From the NCBI GenBank assembly GCA_029448655.1, contig JACCLO010000002.1, positions 5,146,001-5,210,000 of the forward strand: 64,000 bases of DNA. Direction: 5' to 3'. The position numbers and the translations under genes are program-made. Positions 40,638 through 52,797 of this stretch are shown here, piece by piece. Numbering within the stretch: the stretch's first letter is position 1; each line of letters opens with the position of its first letter. Source of the DNA: Wolfiporia cocos. Lineage: Eukaryota > Basidiomycota > Agaricomycetes > Polyporales > Phaeolaceae. A model generated the notes under the pieces. The model searched no databases and was not told the origin of the DNA. It was given only the letters and a program-made list of their open reading frames with translations.

Positions 40638-43600
40638 TTACGGCTCGTCTTCGATAAATATACGATCAACGCCGGTCCAGGAGGCATCACCCCCTGAGTG
40701 CTTGGCCTCCCACACCTTGTCGCGCTCAAGCCAGTATTCAAGCTCGTCGTCGACGGTCATGGGCGCCCACACCCTCTCGCCCGTGTCTGGTTCTGTTTCA
40801 GCTGTGAACCAGCGAGGCTTGTGAGGCGGAACTCTGCCCTCTTCCCGCGCCTTTCTCGTGGCACGCTGGAATTCCTCCTGTTTGTTCTTCAGATCGTTGG
40901 CATGTTCATATCTGCCCAGCTCGAACGCCCGTTGATCTGGACGCAACCGACAGTCTGTGGGCGCCAGGCATGACATGAGATTGGGCGGACAGTCGTTCAG
41001 CGTGATCGCAAAGGGGGTCAGGTTGAAGGGGGCGGGGGGCTTCTCAGAATTACGCCAGAGGAGGATATATTCGGGACTTGCAGATGGAGAAGTTGGCCCG
41101 CTGATGTTGACATCTGGGTGCAGTTGTCCAATTCCGGTGCCCACGGCTCGTGCGACTAGTTGACTGTTCCAGCGACCGGCAATCTCATAGGTGGTGTTGC
41201 CTTCAGAATCCATCACGTAGCCGTATATTTCGTATGCATCCTTCCCTCGCCAGCCGCGGGGCTTGAAAGTCAGGACGCACTGATCCCCGGTGCGGTGATT
41301 GGTGACCTGCGATGAGGGTTCGTGAGATGCCCTTGATTAGAGGACCAGTCTTACCACCATATCACCGTAGTGATCTATCGTCGGTGACCCGAGGATAAAG
41401 CCGGAGATGTTGGTTGTCACCTTTTTCCAGCTATAATGCTCGGCAACTTTGCCCGCAACATGGGATCCCTTAGCCTTCGGGTATCCTTGAGCTCTCTCTT
41501 CAGGCAACAGTAGCTCTGCATGCGCAACTCCCGTCGGTCGAATCTCAAAGGATTTCCCCATGAATTTGTTCTGCGCATCAACCTTTCAAGCTGACGTCAG
41601 CAAAATCGTTGGTCGTGGGGAGATAAAGCGCACTTCGCCATAGTAACGCCAATTAGGAGACTCAGCCCAACATGCAGAGATAGGCGGATGGTGGCTGACT
41701 TGCTCGGACACATACCGATAGTCCTTGTCTAGTCGAACATACTCAAACGTCTCGCCCTGCAAGACATCATCGTCAATGTCGTTTCAATCATCTGTCAGTG
41801 ACTAAGAAGAGACTCGCCAGCATCGGGTTGAAGGGCTTGGCTATCCGACCAATTGTTGACGAGTAATTTGACATAGCAAATGCTGCCACGAAGGCAATTC
41901 GTCGGTGTGGATCGTTCTCCGCGTATGCAGCATCGACTAATGAGATATAAGTGCACTTGAATAATCTCCAAAATGAGGAAATTGAGACTCACGGCATTCA
42001 GAAAACTCCATATCCTCAGCCTAACCCGGATATATTCAATTGAAATGCTGTATTAAGAGCGAGATACCGGACTTACCATTCGCTGCAGCATGCTAGTTGG
42101 CTCGTTGAAGAACACGGGGAATGAGATCTTCGTCAGATCTTTCCCAATACTGTTTTTGAGTACCGCCCACAGGCTCATCGGTGGCCGGTTATCGCTGTCG
42201 ATGGCCAACTTGTCGCGAAGCTTGATGTACTCGGCATACTGGTCCTTATGCACGGAGATCCACAGTTGATCCGGGCTCGACATCAGCGACTTGTTCACAA
42301 CGAGGTTCGGCAGAGTGTTGCTCTCGATCGCGTCGAAGAACTCGTCCTCCTCATCGGTATCATACGCATCGTCCTCCGGCTGACCCGGCGACGGCAGCGC
42401 GATGGAGAAAGGGCGAGAAGTGGACGCAACCATCATGAACTGCCCTGGAGTTGTCGCGGATAGTTGTCTCGACAGCGGCCTCCGCGGGACACTCATAGAC
42501 GCAGCCGTCGGCGTCGGCTCCGGCGAGGGCACGACCGTCTCCGCACCGGGCGACGAGACCAGGGGCGACGCGACGAGCTGCGACACCCTTCTCCCGAGCC
42601 GCAGCGTGCCGTCCTCGGACGGACTCATGATGGTCCCGAAGCTCGCGTCGAGCATGCGGCTGCGCCTCCGCGCCTTGTTGCGAAGCTCCTGCTCGAGCTC
42701 CTGCGCGTCACGCACGACGGTCTGCAGGCTTTCCTCCCACACGTTCTGGCGCTCGCGCTCGCGCTCCAGCCGCGCTTTCCACCACTCGTCGCGTGCGCGC
42801 GCCATCTGCACGTACTCGCTCTGCATGCTGTGTACCGCCGCGAGCGTCTCGTCGACCGCCTTCCGCAACTCGACCGCGCGGGGTGCGGCGCCTGCACTGG
42901 CACCGGTGGCCGTGCTGGCGTCGGTTGCCGGGATAGGCATCTGGGACAGCAGCTGCGCCGCGAGTTCGATCTGTGCGAGGACCGCATTCCCCTGAAGCTC
43001 AAACGAGACCTGGTGCGGGGGGCCCTGCTCCTCCGAGCCCGCGACAGACACACGCTCGCGCTCGGAGTCTGTGCGCTCGTCCGCCAGCTCCTTATTATCC
43101 GCATTCGACGGTGACCCGCCGCCGTCGCTCGGCTCCTCGCCCGCCGCGGAGCTCGCCATGCTCCCCTCGTACCTGCTGAACTTGGACGCGCGGAAGCTCG
43201 CGAGCGTGCCGCGGAAGCTCGGCTGCACGCTCGGCGCGTCGCTGTCCGCGCTCCGGCGCTCGAGCTCGCCCGCGCCCGCGCCGGGGTCCCGCCGCGCGGC
43301 GTCCATCGCCTTCTGCAGCGCCTGGATCCAGCGCGCCGCCTCGACCCGGTGGTTCGCCTTGATGTACCACTTCTGCGCGGTCGTGTGCCCGTGCGCGGGC
43401 GTCGAGTGCACCTCGAAGCGCAGCCCGTTTGTGCCCTGCTGCGTGTGCAGCGTCGCGGTCCGCAGCGCGATGGACCCTCTGCTCGCGATGTGCTCGTCGT
43501 CTTGGTGGCGATAGTCTGTGCGGGGGAGGGATGGTTGAGAATCGAGAGTCGAGCGCGGCGGATGAACATACATGACAAGACCCCGTCCTTGAGCACGAAC

Positions 43601-44710
43601 CATCGGGTGCTGTATCCCCGGGCCACGTTTGTATACTTGGTCAGATAGCCTCTCAGCTCGGATGGTTCCGATGATGGCGTCGCCGCGAGCAACGATGTGT
43701 CCTGATTTGTGACTATCGCGCCTCGGTTAGGATGCATTGGCCGATCGTCTGCGTTGCCACTCACACTGCTTCAAGTATACCCGCACCCGGTCGTCCTTGC
43801 CGACTCCATCGTACACCATGCGTCCTCTGCGGTCCCGCGCAAACACGTCCGCGCCCGCGCGCACGGCCAGCTCCACCATCTTCAAGTCCTTCCGGCGCGC
43901 GGCTTCATGGAGGAGCGTCCGCCCGGACGCCTCGTCGAGATACGAGAGGTCGACGTTGTGTATGCGCGGCGACGACAGCAGCTTGACGAGCGTATCCGGC
44001 GGCGCCTCATTCGTGGGCGACAGGATGTACGTGCGCAGGAGCGAGCGGTACGACGCCGTGAGGAATGCGCGCGAATCTATGCGGACGCGTCAAAATCTGT
44101 CATTGGGCCGAAGCGCGACGACGCACCTTGGATCGCGCGGATCGTGTCTCTTCCCTTCGCGACCTCCAAGCATGTCCGGCCCTGGCTATCGCGGACCGTA
44201 TCGTCGATGCCCTCCTGCTCCAGAAGGAGGCTGACGACGTCCGTGCGCGCGAGGGATGCGGCGAGGTGCAGCGCAGATGTGCCCGAGTCTTGGGGGTACA
44301 CCGCGTTCGGCGAGACGGCTCTGTGTGAGAGCAGCAGCGCGACCGTGTCCGCTGCACGGCGAACATCAGTCTCAGCTCCATGTGCCAATCCCCTGCGCAC
44401 TCACTGGATGCACAGCGGATCGCAAGGTGCAGGGCGGCGGAGCCTATGTCGTTCGTCCCATCGAGCGACTTGCGCCCGTCCCGCGCGGACTCGGCGAGGA
44501 TGGTGTGTATGCGCGCGGGGTCCCCTGCGCGGGCCCGGACTCTCGCGTGAGCTCACGAGCAGCGGCAGATGGAGAGCATGCGCACCACTGCGGAGGGCTG
44601 AGAGGAGCCTGACCTGGTACAGCGGGTCCATGGCGTCTGTTCCGCGGGCGGTGAGGTGTGTGCGCAGACCGATGATGCTGGGGCTCACTTTGGCTGGCGT
44701 GCGCGTCCAT
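40638..44710 (-). CDS. Oxysterol-binding protein, ankyrin-PH-FFAT-ORD (Osh1/Swh1 type)
   Basis: This protein moves sterol/PI4P lipid between ER and Golgi or other membranes. I place the start at ATG 44710-44708. Introns at GTGAGC..ACAG and GTGCGC..GCAG join short 5' exons to read LLSALRSGDPARIHTILAES. Ankyrin repeats follow (SAALHLAIRCAS, SALHLAASLARTDVVSLLLE). The PH domain (LRGYLTKYTNVARGYSTRWF, later WIQALQKAMDAARR) is around 43760-43290. A long coiled/linker region carries an acidic tract and a perfect FFAT motif EFFDAIE (42343-42323) for VAP binding at the ER. The lipid-binding ORD domain includes WAVLKNSIGKDLTKISFP and the family signature EQVSHHPP near 41690-41663. The gene ends in a RIFIEDEP tail. 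Neighbouring FMO is divergent. The ORD, PH and FFAT make the call secure; exact N-terminal exons are inferred. Confidence 0.92.
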
Positions 44711-46235
44711 CGCGCGCGCTGCGGAGGGGGTTAAGTGGATCTGCGTGCGCTGGCGGTGCGGCGGTGGTCAAATGGGCGTGAGCTGGGCGTTGGCAGTGCG
44801 AGCAGAATGGCCGAGCGCACTCATCTAACGACTCTCCTCTCTCCCGCTGCGCCGCCGAGAGCGTCATGCCCGAGCCGAATTATGCGCGATAAGTCCAAGT
44901 GAGGCATAGCGCGAAACGACATGTCCATTCCGGGGTTGTCTGCTGATGATGCACGGGGCCTCGCGGCCCAACCGCAGGTCAACAGCTTGCAACTGCACCA
45001 CCATCGTGTCTCTCGCCGATGTGATTCACCCCAGCTCCCCGGAGCTCAGGCAACGACGATATGCCGTTATCCCTCAGAATGCATGTTGCTGTGCCATACT
45101 CGACTCGCAGTAAGGGCTCAGCCACTCTAAGCTGAGCCACCCTCTGAGGGCGACATCAGACATTCTGCGACGCTGCTATGCCAGACATCCTATTCCTGGG
45201 TGCATTCCCTCTTCTCAGTCGGCGGGTTGATTGCTAGACCCCAGCCTTCCTAACATGATGGAGGGCCAGCAGCGACAGCCGTTTCAATTGACCCTACCGG
45301 CAGCGTATCTTGCATGCCGAGCGTGGTCGCAACGACCGCATACATCCAACAGTGTCCAGCATGACTGGTCGTAAAACAAGGGCAACCACTGTCCTTCAAT
45401 GACTCAGCGGGCCTGCAATGCCCTGCACCCCAGTGACCACATGTCTGGCGGCGTCTCTCGCGCGGTGGTGCGGCACTCTACCTCCGGTGGCGGCAGCAGC
45501 TCCATGGCTGAACTTGGCGACCAGGTCTCGTGCACTCCCACTATCAGCGCGATGCCGGCTCCGGTTGTGCGCAGCCTATGGCTTGAGGTGGAACTAGCTG
45601 GATCCCCGCCGACTGCGCATGCGTATGCGATGCCATCACGGATTGCGCTGCGTAGGGACGCCGCCTGGCCCGATTTGCATTTGCGCTTGACGAGGCGTTC
45701 ATGTGTCTCAATTATATCTGACAGGACGACACTATCTCCATCAACGGGACCATCAGCTGGCCCTCGGGCTTCCGAACGGCGGGAGGAAGGCGATGCTTCT
45801 GCGTCTGTCCGGGTGGTTTCCAAGTCAGAAGCACCCACAGAATGGACTGGACCCGCACTCTATTGGTACCAACAATACCACCTGGTTCTCTTCCCCGCAA
45901 TTAACTCGGTGCCGGTCAAAACACAGGATTGTGGGGAATGGCATAGGGCCTCAACCCGCGCTTGGATGGTGCGACAGTTGATGGTACGCGTCGGAGAGCG
46001 CGTCGACGCGTTCGCGTGACATCGGGCGCGTCGTCGCGTGAACGCGTCCGAGGCGGACCGTGGGAAAATTGCGTTCCCGAGAACCCGTCGCTCGTCATTT
46101 GACAGGCTCACGAATCAGCTGTTCCAGACGGCGTGCAAATGCAATCTGCCGCCTATCGTGCTCATCGCGGCCCTAACCACCGTATAAGAGCCTCCGGGTG
46201 CTCTCCCCCTCTCCATTGCACTCTACACGGACACA
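44711..46235. promoter_or_regulatory. Shared upstream region of OSBP and FMO genes
   Basis: The two genes are transcribed away from each other across 1.5 kb. GTATAAGAG at 46182-46190 is a likely TATA box about 50 bp before the FMO ATG. Overlapping open frames on both strands at 45399-46019 and 45838-45404 have ordinary G+C-rich composition and no recognised domain, so I do not call them genes. Confidence 0.4.
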
Positions 46236-48804
46236 ATGGCCGCTGCAGCTGCACCTCTTGCACCCACCGCCGCCCCGGCCCCTGACAAGGTGTCTCTCCC
46301 TAGCTTGTCTGCTCCCGGCGATGACCTGAAGCCGACCCTCCCGACCCTCGACCGCCTCGGCGCGTCCCTCCAGCCCGACGTCGACGTGCAGAAGGTTGCC
46401 AGCGAGTTCTTCCGCGCGTTCGCGCAGCACGTCTCCGCGGGCAACGTCGAGGGCATCACAAGCCTCTTCCTCGAAGACGGCTGGTGGCGCGACCAGCTCG
46501 CGCTCACCTGGGAGTTCCGCACGTTCCACGGCGTGGGCAAGATCCGCAAGTTTCTCGCGGACCAGCTTGCCGGGAGCGGGATCGCACTCGGCGGCGTGCG
46601 CGACGTCGCCCTGCAGCAGCCGTACCCCGACCTCGCGTGGATCCAGGCGTTCTTCGACTTCGAGACCGGCGTCGGCATCGGCAGCGGCGTGTTCCGCCTC
46701 GTGCCGACCGCGAGCGGCGTCTGGAAGGCGTTCACGATGTACACGAACCTGGAGGACCTCAAGGGCTTCCCCGAGAAGATCGGCATCCATCGCGAGTTCC
46801 TCCCGAACCACGGCAAGTGGAAGCGCCAGCGCGAGCAGGAGAGGGCGTTCCTGGACAAGGACCCGGAGGTCCTCATCGTCGGAGGCGGCCAGAGCGGTTT
46901 GGACGTCGCCGCCCGCCTGAAATGGTTGGGCGTGCCCGCCCTGATTGTTGAGAGCTCTCCGCGTATTGGCAGCCAGTGGCGGGGCCGGTATGAGGCACTC
47001 TGCCTTCACGACCCTATTTGTGAGTACGAACTTCCAAAACTCACGTAAACAGCCTGATCGAGCTGATGTCCGCAGGGTACGACCACCTGCCCTACATGCC
47101 GTAAGTTCCCCTTCAGATATGCAGTATTCCCGCTAATGGTACTGCAGCTTCCCTCCGTCCTGGCCGGTTTACACCCCCGCACAAAAGGTCAGCACAACGC
47201 TCCGTTATGTTGTTATATGAAGATCGTGCTAATGTATTGTGTGTGGGTAGCTGGCTGATTGGCTCGAATACTACGCCGAGGCAATGGAGCTCAACGTTTG
47301 GACGTCTACCACTGCGACCGAGGTCAGGAAAGATGCCGAAGGAAGGTGGCGCGTCACTGTCCGCAAGGCCGACGGCACCGAGCGTACCTTCCACCCCGAC
47401 CACGTCGTGATGGCCCTTGGCTTCGGTGGCGGCCTGCCGAACATGCCGACAGTCCCGGGACAGGTGTGCTCAATTTATCAGCAACGGTGCATTCGTTTGA
47501 TGGGATGATCTCGCCTTTACAGGAAGAGTTCCAGGGACAAGTTCTGCACTCTACGCAACACAAGTCGGCGAGAGACCACGTGGGAAAGAAGGTCATTGTG
47601 ATTGGTGCCGCCACTTCAGGTGTGTAAAGTGGATTCTGAAAGATTGTTGAATATATGTTTACCGTGTTTCTGTCAGCACACGATATCTGCTCTGATTACG
47701 TCGAGCACGGCGTTGGTGAGGCATACGCTCTTTGGTCGTTCCTAACGAGCCAGCTAACTTGCACCAGATGTCACCATGTATCAACAAAGCCCAACGTACG
47801 TTATGACGACCAGGGAGGGCGCGCCGCGGCTCTTCAAAGGTGCGTACGATCCTGAATCGAGTTTGTAGTCGAATTTTGACTCGAACGTACAGGCCTGTAC
47901 TGGGAGGGCGCGCCTCCTGTCGACGTCGCCGACCGGCTGCACAACTCACTGCCCATCCTTGCCACAAAGGAGCTCCACAAGCGCGTCACCGCAGAGATCG
48001 CTGAGGCAGACAAGTGGGTACATAAAGCCTTGTGGCATAAATGCACTACTGATCACATCCTAATTACCTGCAGGGAGCTGTTGCAGGGCTTGAAGCGTGC
48101 TGGCTTCAAGTATAACTTCGGACACGATGACTCGGGCTTCCTGTTCCTTGCACAGACTCGCGGCGGTGGCTACTACCTCGGTACGTCTGCAAGTTGAGAG
48201 TGCGGGCCGTCACTGAGCGATCACGTTCGAAACAGATGTTGGCACCAGCAAGAAGATTATCGACGGCAAGATCAAGCTCAAGAACGACAGCCCCCTCCAG
48301 CGGTTCACCAAGACCGGCCTGAAGTTCCAAGATGGCAGCGAGTTGGAGGCGGACGTCGTCCTCTTCGCTACCGGGTACGTTTCCTCGACATCTCGTCCGC
48401 AGATCCTCCGGTGCTGACCCTCACCTTGGCTCGCGACTTCGCAGATTCGAAGGCGCGGAGAAGGCGATCTACCGCCTCGTCGGGGACGAACTTGGCTCGC
48501 AGATCGGGCCGATCTGGAACCTGACCCCCGAGGGCGAGCAGCGCGGCGCGTGGCGCTGGCTCGGCGTGCAGAACCTCTGGTTTATGATGGGTGCGTGTCT
48601 CGCTCAGCTCGGCGGCTCCGGCGTGTGGGGCTCATCGGTGCGTGTGGTGTGCAGGCAACCTCGCGATGTGCCGCTTCCACTCGAAGCACCTTGCTCTCCG
48701 TGAGTGTCTTCCGTTATGCGGCAAGTATGTCCAGGTGCTGATGGCTTGCCGCAGAGATCTTGGCGATCCAAAAGGGCTTGTATGGGAAGCGTTACGCGGA
48801 CTGA
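46236..48804 (+). CDS. Flavin-containing monooxygenase with SnoaL-like N-terminus
   Basis: This multi-exon gene starts at ATG 46236 and stops at TGA 48802-48804. Residues about 45-190 form a SnoaL/NTF2-like domain (FFRAFAQHVSAGNVEGITSL .. WWRDQLALTWEFRTFHG). Then comes the FAD-binding Rossmann motif VLIVGGGQSGLDVAARL (GxGxSG type), followed by ERIG-like SSPRIGSQWRGRYEALCLHD. Spliced exons continue with PYMPFPPSWPVYTPAQKLADWLEYY, HVVMALGF, a second NAD(P)H Rossmann motif KKVIVIGAATSAHDIC and VVLFATGFEGAE (the ATG motif of FMOs). The last exon is spliced to give ILAIQKGLYGKRYAD. It is related to fungal FMO/Baeyer-Villiger-like enzymes that oxidise small molecules with NADPH and O2. The substrate is unknown. 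No biosynthetic cluster is evident around it. Confidence 0.9.
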
Positions 48805-49397
48805 GCTGTCTCTCCGGGCCTTGTCTCTACAGCTTAGAATGGTTTCGATCTGAACGGTGTTGTAAATTAAATGTTGTATCATACGCACATGTGCTTCAGA
48901 GCTTCAACGGCGATTGTTTTGCACAAACCCAGACCGAGCAAGTGCAGTGCAAATTGCAAGTCCCGTTCCTTCTTTGGATGAGATATGATGGGCGCCCAGG
49001 CTTATCGGATCCCCGCGAGTTTTCAAATTCCTGTTCTCGTTCGGTAGCGTCCAGTGAATTGCTGAAGCCGTACTCAAGAGCAGGCCGCTGAGACAAGATC
49101 GCCATTTCCTGTGCATTGGTAAACCTCCTCAGCAACCTGCAGTTTGGTAGATTTGAAACCCCGCACATCACGTGAAGGCGGGGCCGACGCCTCGGGTCGG
49201 CGCCCCCGCGCAGGTTGAGTCACTTCAATCGTGATCAGCGCAAACTACTGATATGGCAAGTCCCTTGCCATATTTGGATGAGATAAGAGTAGGCGCCCAG
49301 GACCTGACCATGCGAGATTATCGGTGTCAATTCCCGCGAGCTTGAACTCCGCCTCGCGTCCTCTGTTTTGATATCCTCTTTCCCTCTCCCCAGCCCA
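48805..49397. promoter_or_regulatory. FMO-FCY1 intergenic region with diverged internal duplication
   Basis: Blocks GCAAGTCCC, TTTGGATGAGATA, GGCGCCCAGG, TTATCGG and CCCGCGAG occur in the same order at about 48953-49020 and again at about 49255-49345, just upstream of FCY1. A GC-rich inverted repeat, GGGGCCGACGCC..GGTCGGCGCCCC, lies near 49180-49207 between them. This may be a duplicated promoter segment. Confidence 0.5.
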
Positions 49398-50230
49398 ATG
49401 GACTGCATCGACGCAATTGGGCTACGCACCGCGCTCGAGGCTGCACGCAAGAGCTACGACGAAGGCGGCGTGCCAATTGGAGCTGCGCTCGTGCGCAATG
49501 ATAGCGGAGCGGTGCTCGGGAAAGGACATAACCAGCGTGTGCAATGCGCGTCGCCGATATTACATGGCGAGACGGCCACATTGCTTGATGCGGGGCGCCT
49601 CAAGGCGGAAGTGTATCGGGAGACGACTATGGTGCGTGTCTGAATCTTGCTCGTTTTGTTCGTCGGTGCTTCTGTGCTCTGTGGCATGAGGGCATAAGCC
49701 ATTAGTCACAACTCCGTTACTAATATCTTTCCTTTTATCGATAGTACACAACCCTTAGGTGAACTGTCATATTCATCCCATGAACTTGCATCAGATAAAT
49801 CTAAATTCGACCCCTCCTCGACGCATGCAGTCCATGCAGCATGTGTACAGGTGCCATCCTGCTATATAAGATCCCGCGACTTGTGATCGGTGAGAATGTC
49901 AACTTCCGTGGGGACGAAGACCTCCTGCGCGAGCGCGGCGTTGAAGTCGTCGTGCTCGATGATCTCGAGTGCAAATCTCTCATGGCAAAGTTTATCGAGG
50001 AGAAGCCTGAGGTTCGTGAATCACCCCCACGTGCCTGTTCATTCTTCACTTCCCGCTCACCTTCATGTCACTGCTGGTTATCTACGGCCATCTTGACTCT
50101 CCACGCATCTCCATGCGGAGATCCTGCATGGTCGACTATCTATTTCATCATAATGCTGATGATATGGTAACGTGTCTAGGAATGGTATGAGGATATTGGA
50201 GAGATACCACCGAACCACCCCACGGAATAG
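49398..50230 (+). CDS. FCY1: Cytosine deaminase
   Basis: This zinc enzyme of pyrimidine salvage converts cytosine to uracil. ATG 49398 gives MDCIDAIGLRTALEAARKSY. The zinc site is present: HGETATL (His and catalytic Glu) and LSPCSMCTGAILL (two Cys). Splicing gives exon 1 to 49630, a 14-nt micro-exon at 49745-49758 (encoding the TTL part), exon 3 from 49836 (the part that starts SPCSMC), and a last exon from 50180 ending EEWYEDIGEIPPNHPTE and stop TAG 50228-50230. The C-terminal DIGE and the size of about 158 residues match yeast-type cytosine deaminase. Intact. Confidence 0.93.
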
Positions 50231-50635
50231 GGCGAAGCGGCTGCAGCGGCTGTGATCGGGATGGGGGCCAAGAGCAAGAGCAACACGAGGGCTTCAGACT
50301 TGAGTTTCTGTTTCTGCACTGAGTACGCTTGTTTTCGACTGGGATGACGAGAGCATGAGACGGCTCATCACCTTCCTGAAAACGTCTAGCTGGATCACTC
50401 GTACGCCGCCCTTCTTACGTTCCAGCGAAGTGCGTGCTGACGGGACTTCGAGTAACAGAGCGCAAGACTACTAACACATCGATATCATTTTCATTTATAT
50501 CGCTGGACACCTACAGGCACTTCGTGTTGCTACTACTTTGCCAGATCGTAAAGTGAAACGTCGTCGCAAAAATGTTTTTCTGTCATTGAATGTGAAGTGG
50601 TGGCCACATAATATAGTGGTTAGGACATATCCATC
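50231..50635. other. Intergenic, 3' flanks of FCY1 and the peptidase remnant
   Basis: No gene seen. Confidence 0.4.
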
Positions 50636-50815
50636 CTACTCTACTCCAAGGAAGCGCGCAAAAGCCGACGCCATCACCTCCATTCCAACCTTCAGCTCCT
50701 TCTGAATGTCAATGTGTTCGTCGGTAACATGCGCTTGATAAATGTTCCCAGGACCGTAGAGCAGTGTGGACCAGAGGGGGAACGCAGAGTGTGCAGTCAT
50801 CGTTGCAATACGATC
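50636..50815 (-). pseudogene. C-terminal fragment of an M20-like peptidase
   Basis: A minus-strand exon reads LDRIATMTAHSAFPLWSTLLYGPGNIYQAHVTDEHIDIQKELKVGMEVMASAFARFLGVE in segments, ending at TAG (50638-50636). The order FGPG-x-I-x-QAH-x-x-DE followed by a helix is the usual C-terminus of M20 metallopeptidases and deacylases. Upstream an AG acceptor precedes it, but no further peptidase sequence (metal ligands, dimerisation domain) is visible in the next kilobase. It is most likely a truncated gene remnant. An unusually long 5' intron is an alternative. Confidence 0.45.
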
Positions 50816-51910
50816 TAATTACACCCCCGTCTTATTAACAATCGATATAGCACCTCTATAGTGAGCTTTTATAATTGGCACAGTCATTGACAAAGTGTTG
50901 GATCATTTTCGATTGAGTTGGTATTGAGAGCTTGATTATGTGCTCTTTCGCCCATGCGCAAGACGAGAGAACAGCTGTTTTCGGTTATTTAGCTTCCATA
51001 ACACGCAGCACTGCAATATGACATGCTACAGAATTGATGATCGGAATTGCGACAATTTCTATAGCTCGCCTCCTAGTGCTTGTCCGAGTGTCACGATATA
51101 GAGGGGTTATACTTATGGCGTCAACAAGCTTAAGCTGAGACACGGACCGACTTCCTGAGATCTGGACCTCTACCGGCCCAGTGTCGCCATATTGTGAACG
51201 AATCCAACACATAGGGGTGACCGCGCCAGCGGGTTTGCGTAGCACTGGGGCACTGGGGAGGGGCAATCCTGTCCCAACGGCATCTCCCGGATGTCCTCTG
51301 TCTGAGAGAGTTAGCGCGCGCTACTTGCGCGCTTGTACCTCGACAGCGTCTAATGTTAGGATTTGATGGTATCAGTGCATGGCGTGGTGCGGCGTCCACT
51401 GCTGACGTGTAGTGCTCGCTGGACCATGGTATTTTTCTACAGATAATCAAGGAGTGCTTTTCACGCCTTGGTGTAGTGAGACTAAATGTGTATTAAATAT
51501 ATCTACATCGATCCTCCGGGATGGGTTTTCTTCAAATCGCATCATTTCCATTATATAGCGAGGCAGTGGTTTCAAGGGCATACACGTGTGTCATGTGATT
51601 TGGCGCGTTGTGCTTAACATGCGCACCAATTGCACACCTGTGGTATCTGCATTTCCAGGTGCAGCTGGCCATATAGTTTGTAGCCTTTCTAACGCATCTA
51701 ATAAGTTCCATGTACTATACCGGACAATGGTGCTATACCACTTTCTTGCGAGCCCTTTGACAGCGGCATGTCAAGGCCATCAGCAGGACATCAAGGCTTG
51801 TCAGCGCTACTAGGAGTCAATCTAATCTACGGTCACTGAATTTGGTAGGTGCGGGGTTTGGACTCAATCATTCTGTGGGACACTTTTTAAACCGAGCTTG
51901 CCCCTCCCAA
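50816..51910. other. Intergenic stretch, no supported gene
   Basis: Minus frames at 50985-51450 are open but share no motif with the peptidase fragment or anything else recognised. Confidence 0.3.
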
Positions 51911-52043
51911 GTAGCACCAAGCGCCGAGTATCACATGTGTTCCAGGGCACTCTGACACTGCTGTGTACGAGCGTTGAAGACCCTAAAGCTGTGGTAGCTT
52001 ATGAAGGCAGAATAATAATAGAAAGTATTGGTTGAATTCATTA

Positions 52044-52751
52044 TGTTACGGTTGTTTTGATTTTTTGAATATCGTCAGAACTCACCACTGGGCGAATACG
52101 ATACAGGGACTTGTTGCGCAACCAACTCCCCTGGCTACTCGTGACTCTACTGGGCGCATCCCCAGTTGTACTAGTCTATAGGGCACGTTTCATCTTTGGC
52201 AGACCCAACTCTGCCACCGTTTCATGTTCATCGTTTGTTAGCTGATAGATGGCGTTCAACCGCCATCGTTCCTATCTATCGTCTCAGGTATATCACTACA
52301 TACCTATCAAACGTTTGGTACTATAGCATAGATAGTATCGGTGACATCTGGGACGGACTTGACCCCTGAAACCCAACGTGGTATATAAACTAATGTACTT
52401 ACTGTCGAGGCTCTTCAGCTCGACCTTGTTGTATAAACAAGAAGTCTTATACTCGTTCTCAAACGTAGGAAACTACGCTCAGTATTTCTCACTCGAGCAA
52501 CCAAACGACTAAGTCCTCGAAGTGCACACTGACTTCTCGGACTTAGGCAAGTCTTATATTCTATTCGACTCGCACTTGAACAGATTATATCCTCTAACGT
52601 GTATTGGATATTAACCGATCTCCTAAGGACTTCACTTAGGACCCGAAGGCATCTAACGAGTATTTGCCTTGCATACGGCGACGTGCCTACGTGCAGAAGA
52701 ACGATCTATATTCGTGACTCGAATATACGAACAGGTATTCGACCCGTAACA
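52044..52751 (+). repeat. 5' LTR of retrotransposon copy 2
   Basis: The 708 bp LTR has TATATAAA at 52382-52389 and the self-primer AGCTCGACCTT at 52417-52427. The latter is complementary to the PBS at 52753-52763. Confidence 0.95.
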
Positions 52752-52797
52752 GAAGGTCGAGCTTATCACACCCTCACCTATCACGGTGCAAGGGCCC

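Noticed and set aside
42402..43764. Long open frames on both strands over the OSBP PH/linker exons
   Set aside because: High G+C keeps several frames open; only the frame with the PH, FFAT and ORD matches carries family motifs, the others are Arg-rich shadows.
45399..46019. 206-codon plus ORF and 144-codon minus ORF between OSBP and FMO
   Set aside because: They overlap on opposite strands, show no domain or splice structure, and lie in a divergent promoter region; neither could be supported over the other.
46173..47009. 278-codon antisense ORF over the FMO first exon
   Set aside because: It mirrors the GC-rich FMO exon, lacks a domain and would overlap a clearly coding sense exon.
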